Shown here in pieces: positions 36,282-43,639 of a stretch of 64,000 bases of DNA. The DNA is from Bacillota bacterium (GTDB taxonomy: Bacteria > Bacillota > Clostridia > Lachnospirales > Lachnospiraceae), in assembly GCA_023457255.1 (NCBI GenBank), contig JAEWMB010000039.1:73442-137441 (forward strand). The letters are read 5' to 3'. Every line of letters begins with the position of its first letter. The first letter of the stretch is position 1. Under the pieces are notes generated by a model. That model was not told the origin of the DNA. It did not search any database and saw only the letters and a program-made list of their open reading frames with translations. A program made the position numbers and the translations under genes.

Positions 36282-38090
36282 CTAATTTCTTATTTCCAGT
36301 AATCTTGTAATACTATCCTCTATTTCCGCAATCGTTTCATAGGCATCATAGGATAAGGCTTCCCCTCCTAAATTAATCCCGAACTCTTCTTCCAAACGCA
36401 CGATAATTGTTACATAGCCAAAGGAGTCAATTCCGTATTCCTCTATTGGTGTCGTTTTTGTAAACTGTACCGCAGGCTGTTCCACGACGTCTTGAAATAT
36501 ATGTATAATTTTAGTCAGTGTACTTGCATCTTGGTTCTCCTCTGCAGTAGCCGCAGCTTCATCTTTTTCTATTAAATCATACCATTTTAGCATCTTAGAG
36601 CGGTCTTTTTTACCGCTGTCATTGTACTTAAGCTCAGATACTTGTACTATGATTTTTGGTATCATATAACTTGGAAGGTAATCCTCTAGGGACAGCTTCA
36701 GCTCCTCTATATCTAACTCAGCATCAGCGATTAAAAACGTTATCAGTTCTCCGCCATTTTCCTGAGGCCTGTAACAAGTTATTGCATTCCGTACCGTTCG
36801 AAGCGAAAGTATTGCATTATCGACCTCCTCAAGTTCAATACGATGTCCCCGTACCTTCACTTGATTGTCCTTTCGCCCTAAGTATACAATTCGACCATCC
36901 TCTAAGTATCTGCCGATATCCCCGGTACAATATGCCCTCTCTCCCTCTCCAAAAGGTAAGGTAAGAAATCTTTCCTTCGTAAGTTCCTGCGCATTTCGAT
37001 ATCCTCTTGCCAAGCCCTGTCCGGTAATAGCAATCTCTCCGTCTCCTGATGTAACCTCCTGATGCTGCTCATTCAAAAGATAAAGTTTCGTAAAATCCAA
37101 CGGAAGCCCTATATTTATTATGGACTCCTCCGTGAGATCTGCAACCGAGGACCATATTGTAGTCTCTGTTGGACCATACATATTGTAAATCCTCGCTCCG
37201 GTGTTCTCTTTTAGTGTTTGCAGCAGTACTTGTGGAAAGTCCTCACCGCCAATCATCACCGTATAAACGTTTGATAAAAAACTAAGATTTCGATCTGCCA
37301 GCCAAAGCATCTGTAATGCAGATGGTGTCATCTGTATTACGTTCACATCCTTTTTCATGATCAAATCCATCATAAGCTTTGGGTTAGTGCGCTCTCTTTC
37401 TGCAGCCAAAACTACCGTAAAACCATGATGTAGAGCCAATACCGATTCCAAAAAGAAAATATCAAATGTCATTTTTGTAAAGCATGCTATTCTAACATCC
37501 TTTGGAAACTCGATTCGTTTTGGTATGGAACATAGAAAATTCTCCAGTCCGCTTCGTAACACTTCTACTGCCTTGGGTTTTCCTGTAGAACCAGAAGTAT
37601 ATAATAAATAAGCAAGCTCATTCCCTCTGTTCCCACTCCTGTTTCTATCTTCTGAAGATAGTAAGTTTTGACCGGAAGATAACGAACGGGCGAACTTTTT
37701 AGGTTCCGCTAAAGAATCTGCTCTTTCAGCCATTTCTTTTTCGGAACTAAGAAACATAGGCAGCATGATGTACTCCATCTCTTTTCCATGATAGCTCCAT
37801 AGCTCATCAAGAATTACTTTTTTTATCTTTGCATTGACAAGCATATACTCTAAACGTTCTTTTGCCTGATCACCATCGATCGGAAAAAAAGGAATCTGTA
37901 ATTGCAGTAAAGCAAAAATTGTACACACCATAAGAGGCGTTCTTGAAAGAGAAAGAGCAATTACTTCCTCTTCCTCCACTTCATAATTGCTTAGCAGATT
38001 GACAATCTTATCGACGGTCTGATTTAAGTACTCTGTATCGTAAAAATTATCAAGAAATATCATATTACCATGTATTCTTATATCCATCAT
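36282..38090 (-). CDS. NRPS-type adenylation plus carrier didomain, predicted glycine-activating
   Basis: This 602-residue protein activates an amino acid with ATP and loads it on its own carrier domain. The adenylation domain has the A3 loop LLYTSGSTGKPKAVE (about residue 165), A5 NMYGPTETTIW (about 306), A7/A8 CTGDIGRYLEDG and GRKDNQVKVRGHRIELEEVD (about 411), and the A10 Lys in NDSGKKDR (about 492). Aligned to GrsA, the specificity residues read D-I-L-Q-M-G-M-I-W-K, close to glycine codes. The C-terminal carrier domain has the phosphopantetheine Ser556 in YGIDSFGYV. No condensation or thioesterase domain is present, so the loaded amino acid must go to another enzyme. The start (38090 or the next ATG) is uncertain by one codon. 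Confidence 0.92.
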   Translation of the reverse strand: MMDIRIHGNMIFLDNFYDTEYLNQTVDKIVNLLSNYEVEEEEVIALSLSRTPLMVCTIFALLQLQIPFFPIDGDQAKERLEYMLVNAKIKKVILDELWSYHGKEMEYIMLPMFLSSEKEMAERADSLAEPKKFARSLSSGQNLLSSEDRNRSGNRGNELAYLLYTSGSTGKPKAVEVLRSGLENFLCSIPKRIEFPKDVRIACFTKMTFDIFFLESVLALHHGFTVVLAAERERTNPKLMMDLIMKKDVNVIQMTPSALQMLWLADRNLSFLSNVYTVMIGGEDFPQVLLQTLKENTGARIYNMYGPTETTIWSSVADLTEESIINIGLPLDFTKLYLLNEQHQEVTSGDGEIAITGQGLARGYRNAQELTKERFLTLPFGEGERAYCTGDIGRYLEDGRIVYLGRKDNQVKVRGHRIELEEVDNAILSLRTVRNAITCYRPQENGGELITFLIADAELDIEELKLSLEDYLPSYMIPKIIVQVSELKYNDSGKKDRSKMLKWYDLIEKDEAAATAEENQDASTLTKIIHIFQDVVEQPAVQFTKTTPIEEYGIDSFGYVTIIVRLEEEFGINLGGEALSYDAYETIAEIEDSITRLLEIRN

Positions 38091-38219
38091 TATCCCTATC
38101 CCTTTGCTTTGATACACATTTTAACGTTTTTCTATCAAATACCTTCTGGAATACACACTTTTTTAAGGAATTTCCAGCACGGGTTTCGTAAGGTCTAAAT
38201 TAGCCTTGATTGCTCCCGG

Positions 38220-39665
38220 TTAAAACAACATCTTCTGCCTTTTCTCCAATAATTCTACAAGAAACTCATGCTGGCCTGGAGCTCGATTTGTTAAATCATT
38301 CAGATAGATTAATGCTCTTTTAATTACATGCTGCTCTAACTCACAAATAATTTCATCCGGTTCATGAATTGAACCATTAACCAAACAGGAGTTATGGTAA
38401 CAATCACCACCACATAAATATCTTGCCCAACAACTTGAACAAGGAGGATTCGTATGAATGGTTAACTTAAGAAAGGGACTTTCTTTGTTTAATTCCCCAT
38501 CTATATTGCCAAGCTTATATTCTTCCATACCAACAAAACTGTCGCAAGGATATAGGTCTCCATTGGCAGCGATACTAACCTTACTCTTTCCTGCCTGGCA
38601 TCGGTTTTGTACCACATAGCGAAGTAATAACCGACGTACTATTTTTCCAGCAAAATCATTGTCATTTAATATCATTCGGAGATATCTGACTGAATTAGTA
38701 TTTAACTCCTCATGGAAGCAATCAAACAGTTCATCATATTTTTTCTTTAGCTCCTGCAGATTCTCTTTTGTAATCGCATACTCGGAGCCTTTCTCCAGAC
38801 GAACTATTTTCATCTGAACATTCTTTAATCCAATGGATTCATGATGTTTTAAAATCTCAATCAAACTTTTTGTCTTACTTGTAATAACCACCAGTCCCCA
38901 GATGTCTTTCGTATGGCGGGTCAATTCGTTATTGTTTTTTATTCTTGCAATGTTATTTACAATCTTTTGATAGGTACCCTGACCGGAAACGTCCTGCCTT
39001 ATCAAGTCATGCTGCGATTCATCCCCATCCAGACTGATTCCGATATTAATGTTGTTTTCATCCAAATACTTAATAATTTCATCCGTGAGCAAAGTTCCAT
39101 TGGTACATAACCATAATTCCATTGGTTTTCCGGTTTCTTCATAAAGCTTATCACTGATTTGCTTTACATGGCGAATGACATCAAAATTCAGTAAGGGCTC
39201 TCCGCCGCTCACAAAATCAATACGGAACTTCTTATAATCTTTCATGTAGTTATAATAAATAAATCGTAAGGTCTTCTCTACCTGCTCCAACGTAAAGCTT
39301 CTTTCTTCTCCGTGAAATACTTTTCCTTGGTCAGCGAAGCAATAAGAACACTGCAAATTACACTGATGCACCGGTGGTAAGGAGATAAGACCTTTCTTAT
39401 AATCCTCGGAAAATTGATAATTTACCTCGTCTTTACTAAGATAATAGCCTTCTTCAAATAATTCCTCTAATGAAGCGATTGCTTCCTTTATTTCATCCTC
39501 CGGCCATTTTTTCAGCAAGTCGTCATAGGAGGTTGTTTCTTCGTAATAATCAAAGCAATCATTGTACAATTCATCCAATTCAGCTAGAGCCAAATGTGCA
39601 TAGTCAAATGCATAGACAGACTCCTTTTCCTTAAATCTTTTCGTATAATTAAATGGATATTTCAT
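38220..39665 (-). CDS. SPASM-domain radical SAM peptide maturase (third enzyme)
   Basis: This 481-residue radical SAM enzyme probably modifies the Cys-rich precursor peptides. Residues 1-95 form an N-terminal helical region that may bind the leader. The cluster motif is CNLQCSYC (Cys102, 106, 109), followed by DFVSGGEPLLNF (SAM-binding GGEP) and LSLDGDESQHD. The C-terminal SPASM domain supplies further cluster ligands: CQAGKSKVSIAANGDLYPC, then CSSCWARYLCGGDCYHNSC. Sequences of this architecture make thioether or carbon-carbon crosslinks in sacti- and ranthipeptides. The start at 39665 has an AAAGGAG site and lies 17 bp inside the end of the BtrH-like gene. It is clearly different in sequence from the other two radical SAM enzymes here. 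Confidence 0.92.
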   Translation of the reverse strand: MKYPFNYTKRFKEKESVYAFDYAHLALAELDELYNDCFDYYEETTSYDDLLKKWPEDEIKEAIASLEELFEEGYYLSKDEVNYQFSEDYKKGLISLPPVHQCNLQCSYCFADQGKVFHGEERSFTLEQVEKTLRFIYYNYMKDYKKFRIDFVSGGEPLLNFDVIRHVKQISDKLYEETGKPMELWLCTNGTLLTDEIIKYLDENNINIGISLDGDESQHDLIRQDVSGQGTYQKIVNNIARIKNNNELTRHTKDIWGLVVITSKTKSLIEILKHHESIGLKNVQMKIVRLEKGSEYAITKENLQELKKKYDELFDCFHEELNTNSVRYLRMILNDNDFAGKIVRRLLLRYVVQNRCQAGKSKVSIAANGDLYPCDSFVGMEEYKLGNIDGELNKESPFLKLTIHTNPPCSSCWARYLCGGDCYHNSCLVNGSIHEPDEIICELEQHVIKRALIYLNDLTNRAPGQHEFLVELLEKRQKMLF

Positions 39666-40833
39666 TACAGTCTCCTTTCCTGCATTCATATAATTCCATT
39701 AAGCTCTTCCCATAACTTTCTTCCTTTCTTCTTATGGAATCGAAGCCTATCTCTAGGTTCGTTACATTATCCTTGGACCATTTCACACTATGTTTCATGA
39801 TAAGAAACAATACTTTCTCATAGTCAGATAATAATAGTTGAAGATAGGTGAGCAAGTTTATCTTTTCTGTATTCCCTATCTCAATTTTTTCTCCATCCCC
39901 TTTCCTATTCGTCATTAGATACTGCTGAAAATAAAAGGCTTGAAGCTTTCGTGCAATATATAAGATAAAGATATCATTATGTAATTTCCGGCATTTCTCT
40001 TTTCCGGCAGGGCTATCGGCAAGAAGATCTGGTACTATCTTCGCTAACTCAATAAAAGCATCCAAACCGTAAAAGATATTACCGTTAGTGTAACTAACCC
40101 TCTTTTTATAAAAAGCCTGATAAATCTGCATTACCCCATACAAAAATACTTGTTCACTGTCGTATTCTTTGGTAAACATATGCAGAAGGTAGGTTGCTCG
40201 TTTTATCTCTTGTCCGCTAAAAGGATTGTTATCCCATTGATTTTTTGAGCCCCTTGCCTTTCTTAGAAGTTCTTCTTCTAAAAAACCTTTATAAAAGTGT
40301 GGTTCATACCAATCGATAAGCTGATAATGATTGTCTCTATAATCCGTTAGTATTATGGCATGTGAACCATGATATTTTTGATAAGTATTGCGATAAGGCA
40401 GAAAAAAAGAATCTACCGCCACGATAACAGGCCGCCCCTTTTCAAGCAGTCCTTTAACATATGACACAGATTCTTCCTCGTCATCAAAACAATTTCTCTC
40501 TAAACTCTTGCGAAACGGCTCCCAAAGATTTTGATAAGGCGCACTCATCTGTGTCTGGTATGTTGTTAAACCTGCTTTGTGAAGAATGAGGTCACAAGAA
40601 ACATCGACATAGAGAAACGCATCCTTCACATGATTGTATTCCAATAACTGCCTTAAGCAATTCTTTAAACAATGATAATGAAAAGCTTTGTCATAGGTTA
40701 TTTCTTGATCAATAATTTTTTCCATGCAAACACCCACTGCGTTCCAAATTGCAGGCAACTTCGTACTGTTATCTCCTAAACTTTGCCTGCAAATACGGCT
40801 CGCCAGAAATACAAATTTTAAATGGTCTTCCAT
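39649..40833 (-). CDS. BtrH/C39-like Cys-His-Asp protein, possible acyltransferase or leader peptidase
   Basis: This 394-residue soluble protein has the pattern of BtrH N-terminal (papain-like) domains: FHYHCLKNCLRQLLEY with candidate nucleophile Cys55, VAVDSFFLPYRNTYQKYHGSHAIILTDY with candidate His158, and YQLIDWYEP with Asp174. BtrH in butirosin synthesis transfers an acyl group from a carrier protein to its acceptor, so together with the adenylation-carrier protein downstream and the free carrier upstream a transfer onto the peptide is plausible. The fold is also shared by C39 leader peptidases, the alternative role. Residues 200-394 are helical without known motifs. The ATG at 40833 is preferred over a GTG at 40839. 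Its 3' end overlaps the next gene by 17 bp. Confidence 0.75.
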   Translation of the reverse strand: MEDHLKFVFLASRICRQSLGDNSTKLPAIWNAVGVCMEKIIDQEITYDKAFHYHCLKNCLRQLLEYNHVKDAFLYVDVSCDLILHKAGLTTYQTQMSAPYQNLWEPFRKSLERNCFDDEEESVSYVKGLLEKGRPVIVAVDSFFLPYRNTYQKYHGSHAIILTDYRDNHYQLIDWYEPHFYKGFLEEELLRKARGSKNQWDNNPFSGQEIKRATYLLHMFTKEYDSEQVFLYGVMQIYQAFYKKRVSYTNGNIFYGLDAFIELAKIVPDLLADSPAGKEKCRKLHNDIFILYIARKLQAFYFQQYLMTNRKGDGEKIEIGNTEKINLLTYLQLLLSDYEKVLFLIMKHSVKWSKDNVTNLEIGFDSIRRKEESYGKSLMELYECRKGDCNEISI

Positions 40834-40897
40834 CCTCACTTACCCCCTTGCATACTGCGGGAAATAAAAAGGTAAGGAAGTGGTTACTTAAGTACAA

Positions 40898-41668
40898 TCA
40901 AATTTTCCCTAAAATATATGTAAATACTTCCTCTATGCTTTCATAGGATATTGGTTTCACATTTAAGTCCGGAAAAAAGGTAAAGTTATCAAAATATGTT
41001 TTATCCATTGCCTTTGCCTCCGTAAATAACCGGTATGGATTTAAATAATATAACTCCGGAAATTCCTCCTTTGGAAATGTCCTGACCTCTTCGTCTAATC
41101 TATAATATCCGGTTGGAAATACGGTACTCCATAGGTTTTGCTCGAACAGATACTCAAAATCCATTAATCCATTTATAAAATACAGTTGGTTACAATTGAT
41201 ATTTTGAGAAACTAGCGCTGCCAAGGTGCAGCTTGTCAGCCCATTCATACTGATAAAGGATAAATCTCTTAAATACTTCGACCTTATAAGGTATTGGCAG
41301 CATAGATGCATCGCTGCCATATTGGGTATCCAATAGGCAATGCCCATATTATGAAACCCATTCTCCTCATCCGCGGCATAGCAGCTATGTTTTGCAAACA
41401 CAACCCTTGTACCCAGTTTTAATAATTTTTGAATAAAAGAATCTTCCTCACTGCCAATGCCCAATTCATCTTGAAAGTTCAATACGACAACAGGCACCGG
41501 CCGATAAGCAAACTTTTTTAATATGATATCCCTTATCACAACCGCTGCTTTTCCGGATTTGTAATATACTTCATTCACACTAACATCTTCTTCGGTTCTT
41601 TCTTCTTCTTTCATAAAACTAAGCTGGTTCAATTCTTGCTTAATATAATTTTCAAAAAAAGTTGTCAT
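40898..41668 (-). CDS. Unrecognised accessory protein of the RiPP operon
   Basis: This 256-residue soluble protein has no signal peptide, membrane segment or motif that I can assign. VPVVVLNFQDELGIGSEEDSF followed by LLKLGTRVVFAKHS reads as alternating strands and helices; FISMNGLTSCTLAALVSQ could be a nucleotide-like or hydrolase-like turn, and six Cys residues are scattered without a metal pattern. It begins with an AAGGAG site at 41676-41681 directly behind the left 16-bp inverted repeat, and is the first gene after the precursor peptides. Clostridial Cys-rich peptide systems often carry an uncharacterised protein of this size; I cannot prove membership. Position in the operon is the only guide to function. 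Confidence 0.75.
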   Translation of the reverse strand: MTTFFENYIKQELNQLSFMKEEERTEEDVSVNEVYYKSGKAAVVIRDIILKKFAYRPVPVVVLNFQDELGIGSEEDSFIQKLLKLGTRVVFAKHSCYAADEENGFHNMGIAYWIPNMAAMHLCCQYLIRSKYLRDLSFISMNGLTSCTLAALVSQNINCNQLYFINGLMDFEYLFEQNLWSTVFPTGYYRLDEEVRTFPKEEFPELYYLNPYRLFTEAKAMDKTYFDNFTFFPDLNVKPISYESIEEVFTYILGKI

Positions 41669-41743
41669 ACGTTTACTCCTTATCATGGTATATGGTTATG
41701 CATAAAATTTTTAAAGCATAGGAAACAAGTAGAAACTAATTAT

Positions 41744-41866
41744 CTAACACCCAACCACAGTGTAGATATTACAGCAACTTGGGATGTAATTATTACAGCA
41801 GAAATTCTTTTCTCCGGCTTTCGCCTTTGCTAATCTAACATTTTCATTTTTAACGCCTCTTAGCAT
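41744..41866 (-). CDS. Divergent third Cys-rich precursor peptide with displaced start
   Basis: The frame encodes the conserved leader block VRLAKAKAGEKN and then core FCCNNYIPSCCNIYTVVGC, keeping all five Cys of the other two copies while changing many other positions. Aligned to copy 2, one base is missing in the leader, so the ATG with the GAGGCG site (41847) now runs M-K-M-L-D-stop. The frame stays open upstream to an ATG at 41866 that overlaps the stop of copy 2 (ATGCTAA), giving 40 residues by translational coupling. Conservation of the core argues that it is still made, or was until recently. Start and functionality are uncertain; a frameshifted pseudogene is the alternative. Confidence 0.65.
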   Translation of the reverse strand: MLRGVKNENVRLAKAKAGEKNFCCNNYIPSCCNIYTVVGC

Positions 41867-41964
41867 CCTGTTGTTGTGTATGTATTACAGCAAGCACCCG
41901 TAAAAGTATTGCAGCAGAAATTCTTTTCACCAGCTTTCGCCTTTGCTAATCTCATCACCTTCAT
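41860..41964 (-). CDS. Cys-rich RiPP precursor peptide, copy 2
   Basis: A 34-residue peptide preceded by an AGGAGG site 7 nt before the ATG. Residues 1-15 (M-K-V-M-R-L then AKAKAGEKN) form a basic leader without a Gly-Gly site, and the C-terminal part is FCCNTFTGACCNTYTTTGC, with Cys at 17, 18, 25, 26 and 34. The core is two CCNT-aromatic-T units and a final Gly-Cys. It differs from copy 1 only by Phe for Tyr at residue 16. The location between radical SAM genes, the small size, and the Cys-Asn-Thr spacing make it the likely substrate of the SPASM enzymes. No close named family is recalled with certainty. Confidence 0.88.
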   Translation of the reverse strand: MKVMRLAKAKAGEKNFCCNTFTGACCNTYTTTGC

Positions 41965-42043
41965 GCAAACACCTCCTATTCTTAATTCGTATTTACCAAA
42001 AAGTAATACTTCTGGTAACTATTTGATAATAACTTTCAAAATC

Positions 42044-42148
42044 TTAGCATCCTGTTGTTGTGTATGTATTACAGCAAGCGCCCGTAAAAGTATTACAGCA
42101 GTAATTTTTTTCACCAGCTTTTGCCTTCGCAAGTCTCATCACCTTCAT
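42044..42148 (-). CDS. Cys-rich RiPP precursor peptide, copy 1
   Basis: This 34-residue peptide has an AGGAGG site 8 nt before its ATG, the same basic leader as copy 2, and core YCCNTFTGACCNTYTTTGC with Cys at 17, 18, 25, 26 and 34. It is first of the three precursor genes, 66 bp after the second SPASM enzyme gene. Codon-level near identity with copy 2 over the whole frame shows a recent duplication. Five Cys is an odd number, so disulphides alone cannot satisfy all of them; thioether or other radical SAM crosslinks to Thr, Asn or aromatic residues are plausible. Expected leader cleavage is somewhere after AGEKN. The peptide is inferred to be secreted by the ABC pair of the operon. Confidence 0.88.
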   Translation of the reverse strand: MKVMRLAKAKAGEKNYCCNTFTGACCNTYTTTGC

Positions 42149-42214
42149 GCCAATTCACCTCCTAATACATAACCATATACCATTCTTTTAAGAATATTGC
42201 TATTCTAAAAAGCA

Positions 42215-43486
42215 TTATGAACCATATCGAGCCAAAAAGTAATTTTTAGCCATCTCAGAGTGTGTTAATTTAAGACAATATTGCTCTCCTAACTGATGAA
42301 CTGTTTTGGTAAAATAGCATCCGCCGGCACAGATGCCAACTAAACTGCAAGCATAACATTTATCTGGTATCTCATGCATGCCGGAGCGCTCCTTATAAAA
42401 ACCACCCGCATGGACATCTCCTACTTCATATCCATCCATACCGGCAAAAGAAGGACAATTATATAACTTACCATCCGGGCAAAGTACAAAAAAGTCTCGA
42501 GTACCATGACCGCAGAAAGTTTCCCACAAACGAAAATTAAACTTGCTCTCCTTAAGCTTCTTATAGATTGGCTCCAGATATTTCATGGTGTAAGCAGTGT
42601 GCCCCGAAATTGCATCATTTGTGATTGGAGGATCCACCGGTGCAATTCCCAGAACAGCACTTTTTTGAAAGTTATTCTCTTCCAGAAAATCGAGTAACTC
42701 GCAGATATAAGATGCATTGTCTTGATCTATATTAATACGAATAATTAATTCAACCTCTTTTTCTTTTAGCATCGAGATATTTGCGATAATTTGATCGAAA
42801 GAACCTTCTCCATTTGCTAACATCCTGCGTTTATCATGAATTTCTTTGGGCCCGTCTATGGTGCATTGAATACTCTTTAATCCATAATGAAGCAAATCTT
42901 CTATCTTTTCTTCGGTAAGCAGATAGCAATTGGAAATCATATGTGTCGTTAATTCTATTCCTTCCTCTCTAAGAGTGCTTAGTTCTTTTAAAAATATTAA
43001 GTTCTGCTCATGCCCTATCATTGGCTCTCCGCCAAATAGTTCAATCGTAAGCTTCCTTAATCCTCTTTCTAACACGTAAGCCCTAAGCCACTCAGCCATA
43101 GCTGCGACATCACTCTTTGAAGCTATCGTGGAATGGCATTCTGCTTCATGTTCAGTCGAATCTACAATACAGTAAGGACATCTGAAATTACAGCTAAAGG
43201 TCGGAATAAAATATACCAAGCACTCACCGCTTGCATCTCGGTCTTCTCTGACTTTCCGGAATTCCCCCTCTTCTCTTTCTTCTTTTAATACAATAAACTT
43301 ATCTACATAGAGTTCTGATATTATATTTTTTGTATTTACGTCCGTAATACCAGTCTGAAAATAAGCATTAATCTGTTCCAAATCCTTCGCAAGTACTTTA
43401 TTTACAGCACGGTTTACGCTATGAAACAGAATCACGTTATTATCGCTATTATAAAAGTTCACATACTTAGACCATCGTATTTTCAT
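42215..43486 (-). CDS. SPASM-domain radical SAM peptide maturase (second enzyme)
   Basis: This 423-residue enzyme has a short N-terminal region beginning MKIRWSKYVNFYNS, the radical SAM motif CNFRCPYC (Cys99, 103, 106), LFGGEPM, and a SPASM domain with CPDGKLYNCPSFAGMDGYEVGD, then CYACSLVGICAGGC and a final Cys in GEQYCLKL. All expected cluster ligands are present. It is a clear paralogue of the enzyme encoded just upstream (shared MK-WS-Y start, same length class and SPASM spacing) but not a recent duplicate. It directly precedes the precursor genes, which are the obvious substrates. The start at 43486 has a GGGGG-type site 6 nt upstream. Reaction type is inferred only. Confidence 0.92.
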   Translation of the reverse strand: MKIRWSKYVNFYNSDNNVILFHSVNRAVNKVLAKDLEQINAYFQTGITDVNTKNIISELYVDKFIVLKEEREEGEFRKVREDRDASGECLVYFIPTFSCNFRCPYCIVDSTEHEAECHSTIASKSDVAAMAEWLRAYVLERGLRKLTIELFGGEPMIGHEQNLIFLKELSTLREEGIELTTHMISNCYLLTEEKIEDLLHYGLKSIQCTIDGPKEIHDKRRMLANGEGSFDQIIANISMLKEKEVELIIRINIDQDNASYICELLDFLEENNFQKSAVLGIAPVDPPITNDAISGHTAYTMKYLEPIYKKLKESKFNFRLWETFCGHGTRDFFVLCPDGKLYNCPSFAGMDGYEVGDVHAGGFYKERSGMHEIPDKCYACSLVGICAGGCYFTKTVHQLGEQYCLKLTHSEMAKNYFLARYGS

Positions 43487-43605
43487 ATAAATCCCCCGTT
43501 CTACCATATCAGGTGAATTGTTTCAAAATTTGCTTTATGAATACCCTTAACCCCTTCTAAATTCCGTTCACATCAAAGGCCAAAACCTAAGGAACTGCTT
43601 AATTT

Positions 43606-43636
43606 AAAAACAGCTCTTATCTTTCAAATTAGCTGC
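43606..43636 (-). terminator. Possible weak terminator between the two SPASM genes
   Basis: On the minus strand a short CAGCT/AGCTG stem is followed by GTTTTTAAA within the 153-bp gap 43487-43639, and a longer imperfect stem surrounds it. It could lower transcription of downstream genes relative to the carrier protein and first enzyme. The short stem makes this tentative. Confidence 0.3.
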
Positions 43637-43639
43637 TTC

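Larger units (their letters stand above)
41685..42183. repeat. Perfect 16-bp inverted repeat flanking the precursor cassette
   Basis: ATGGTATATGGTTATG at 41685-41700 recurs as its exact reverse complement at 42168-42183. The arms bracket all three precursor genes and nothing else, each sitting just upstream of a ribosome site. In the mRNA the arms could pair into a long-range stem; in DNA they could allow inversion or mark a past insertion. No recombinase gene is nearby. Confidence 0.85.

Noticed and set aside
41860..42148. Resemblance of the CCN...CCN cores to heat-stable enterotoxin/guanylin peptides
   Set aside because: The toxin pattern has six Cys with CC-x2-CC-x3-C-x2-C spacing; here it is CC-x6-CC-x7-C with five Cys, and the genes sit among radical SAM maturases. 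The match is superficial.
41744..42148. Repeats read as a CRISPR array
   Set aside because: The repeated units are about 105 nt, two near-identical plus one diverged, and encode peptides; there are no short spaced repeats or cas genes.
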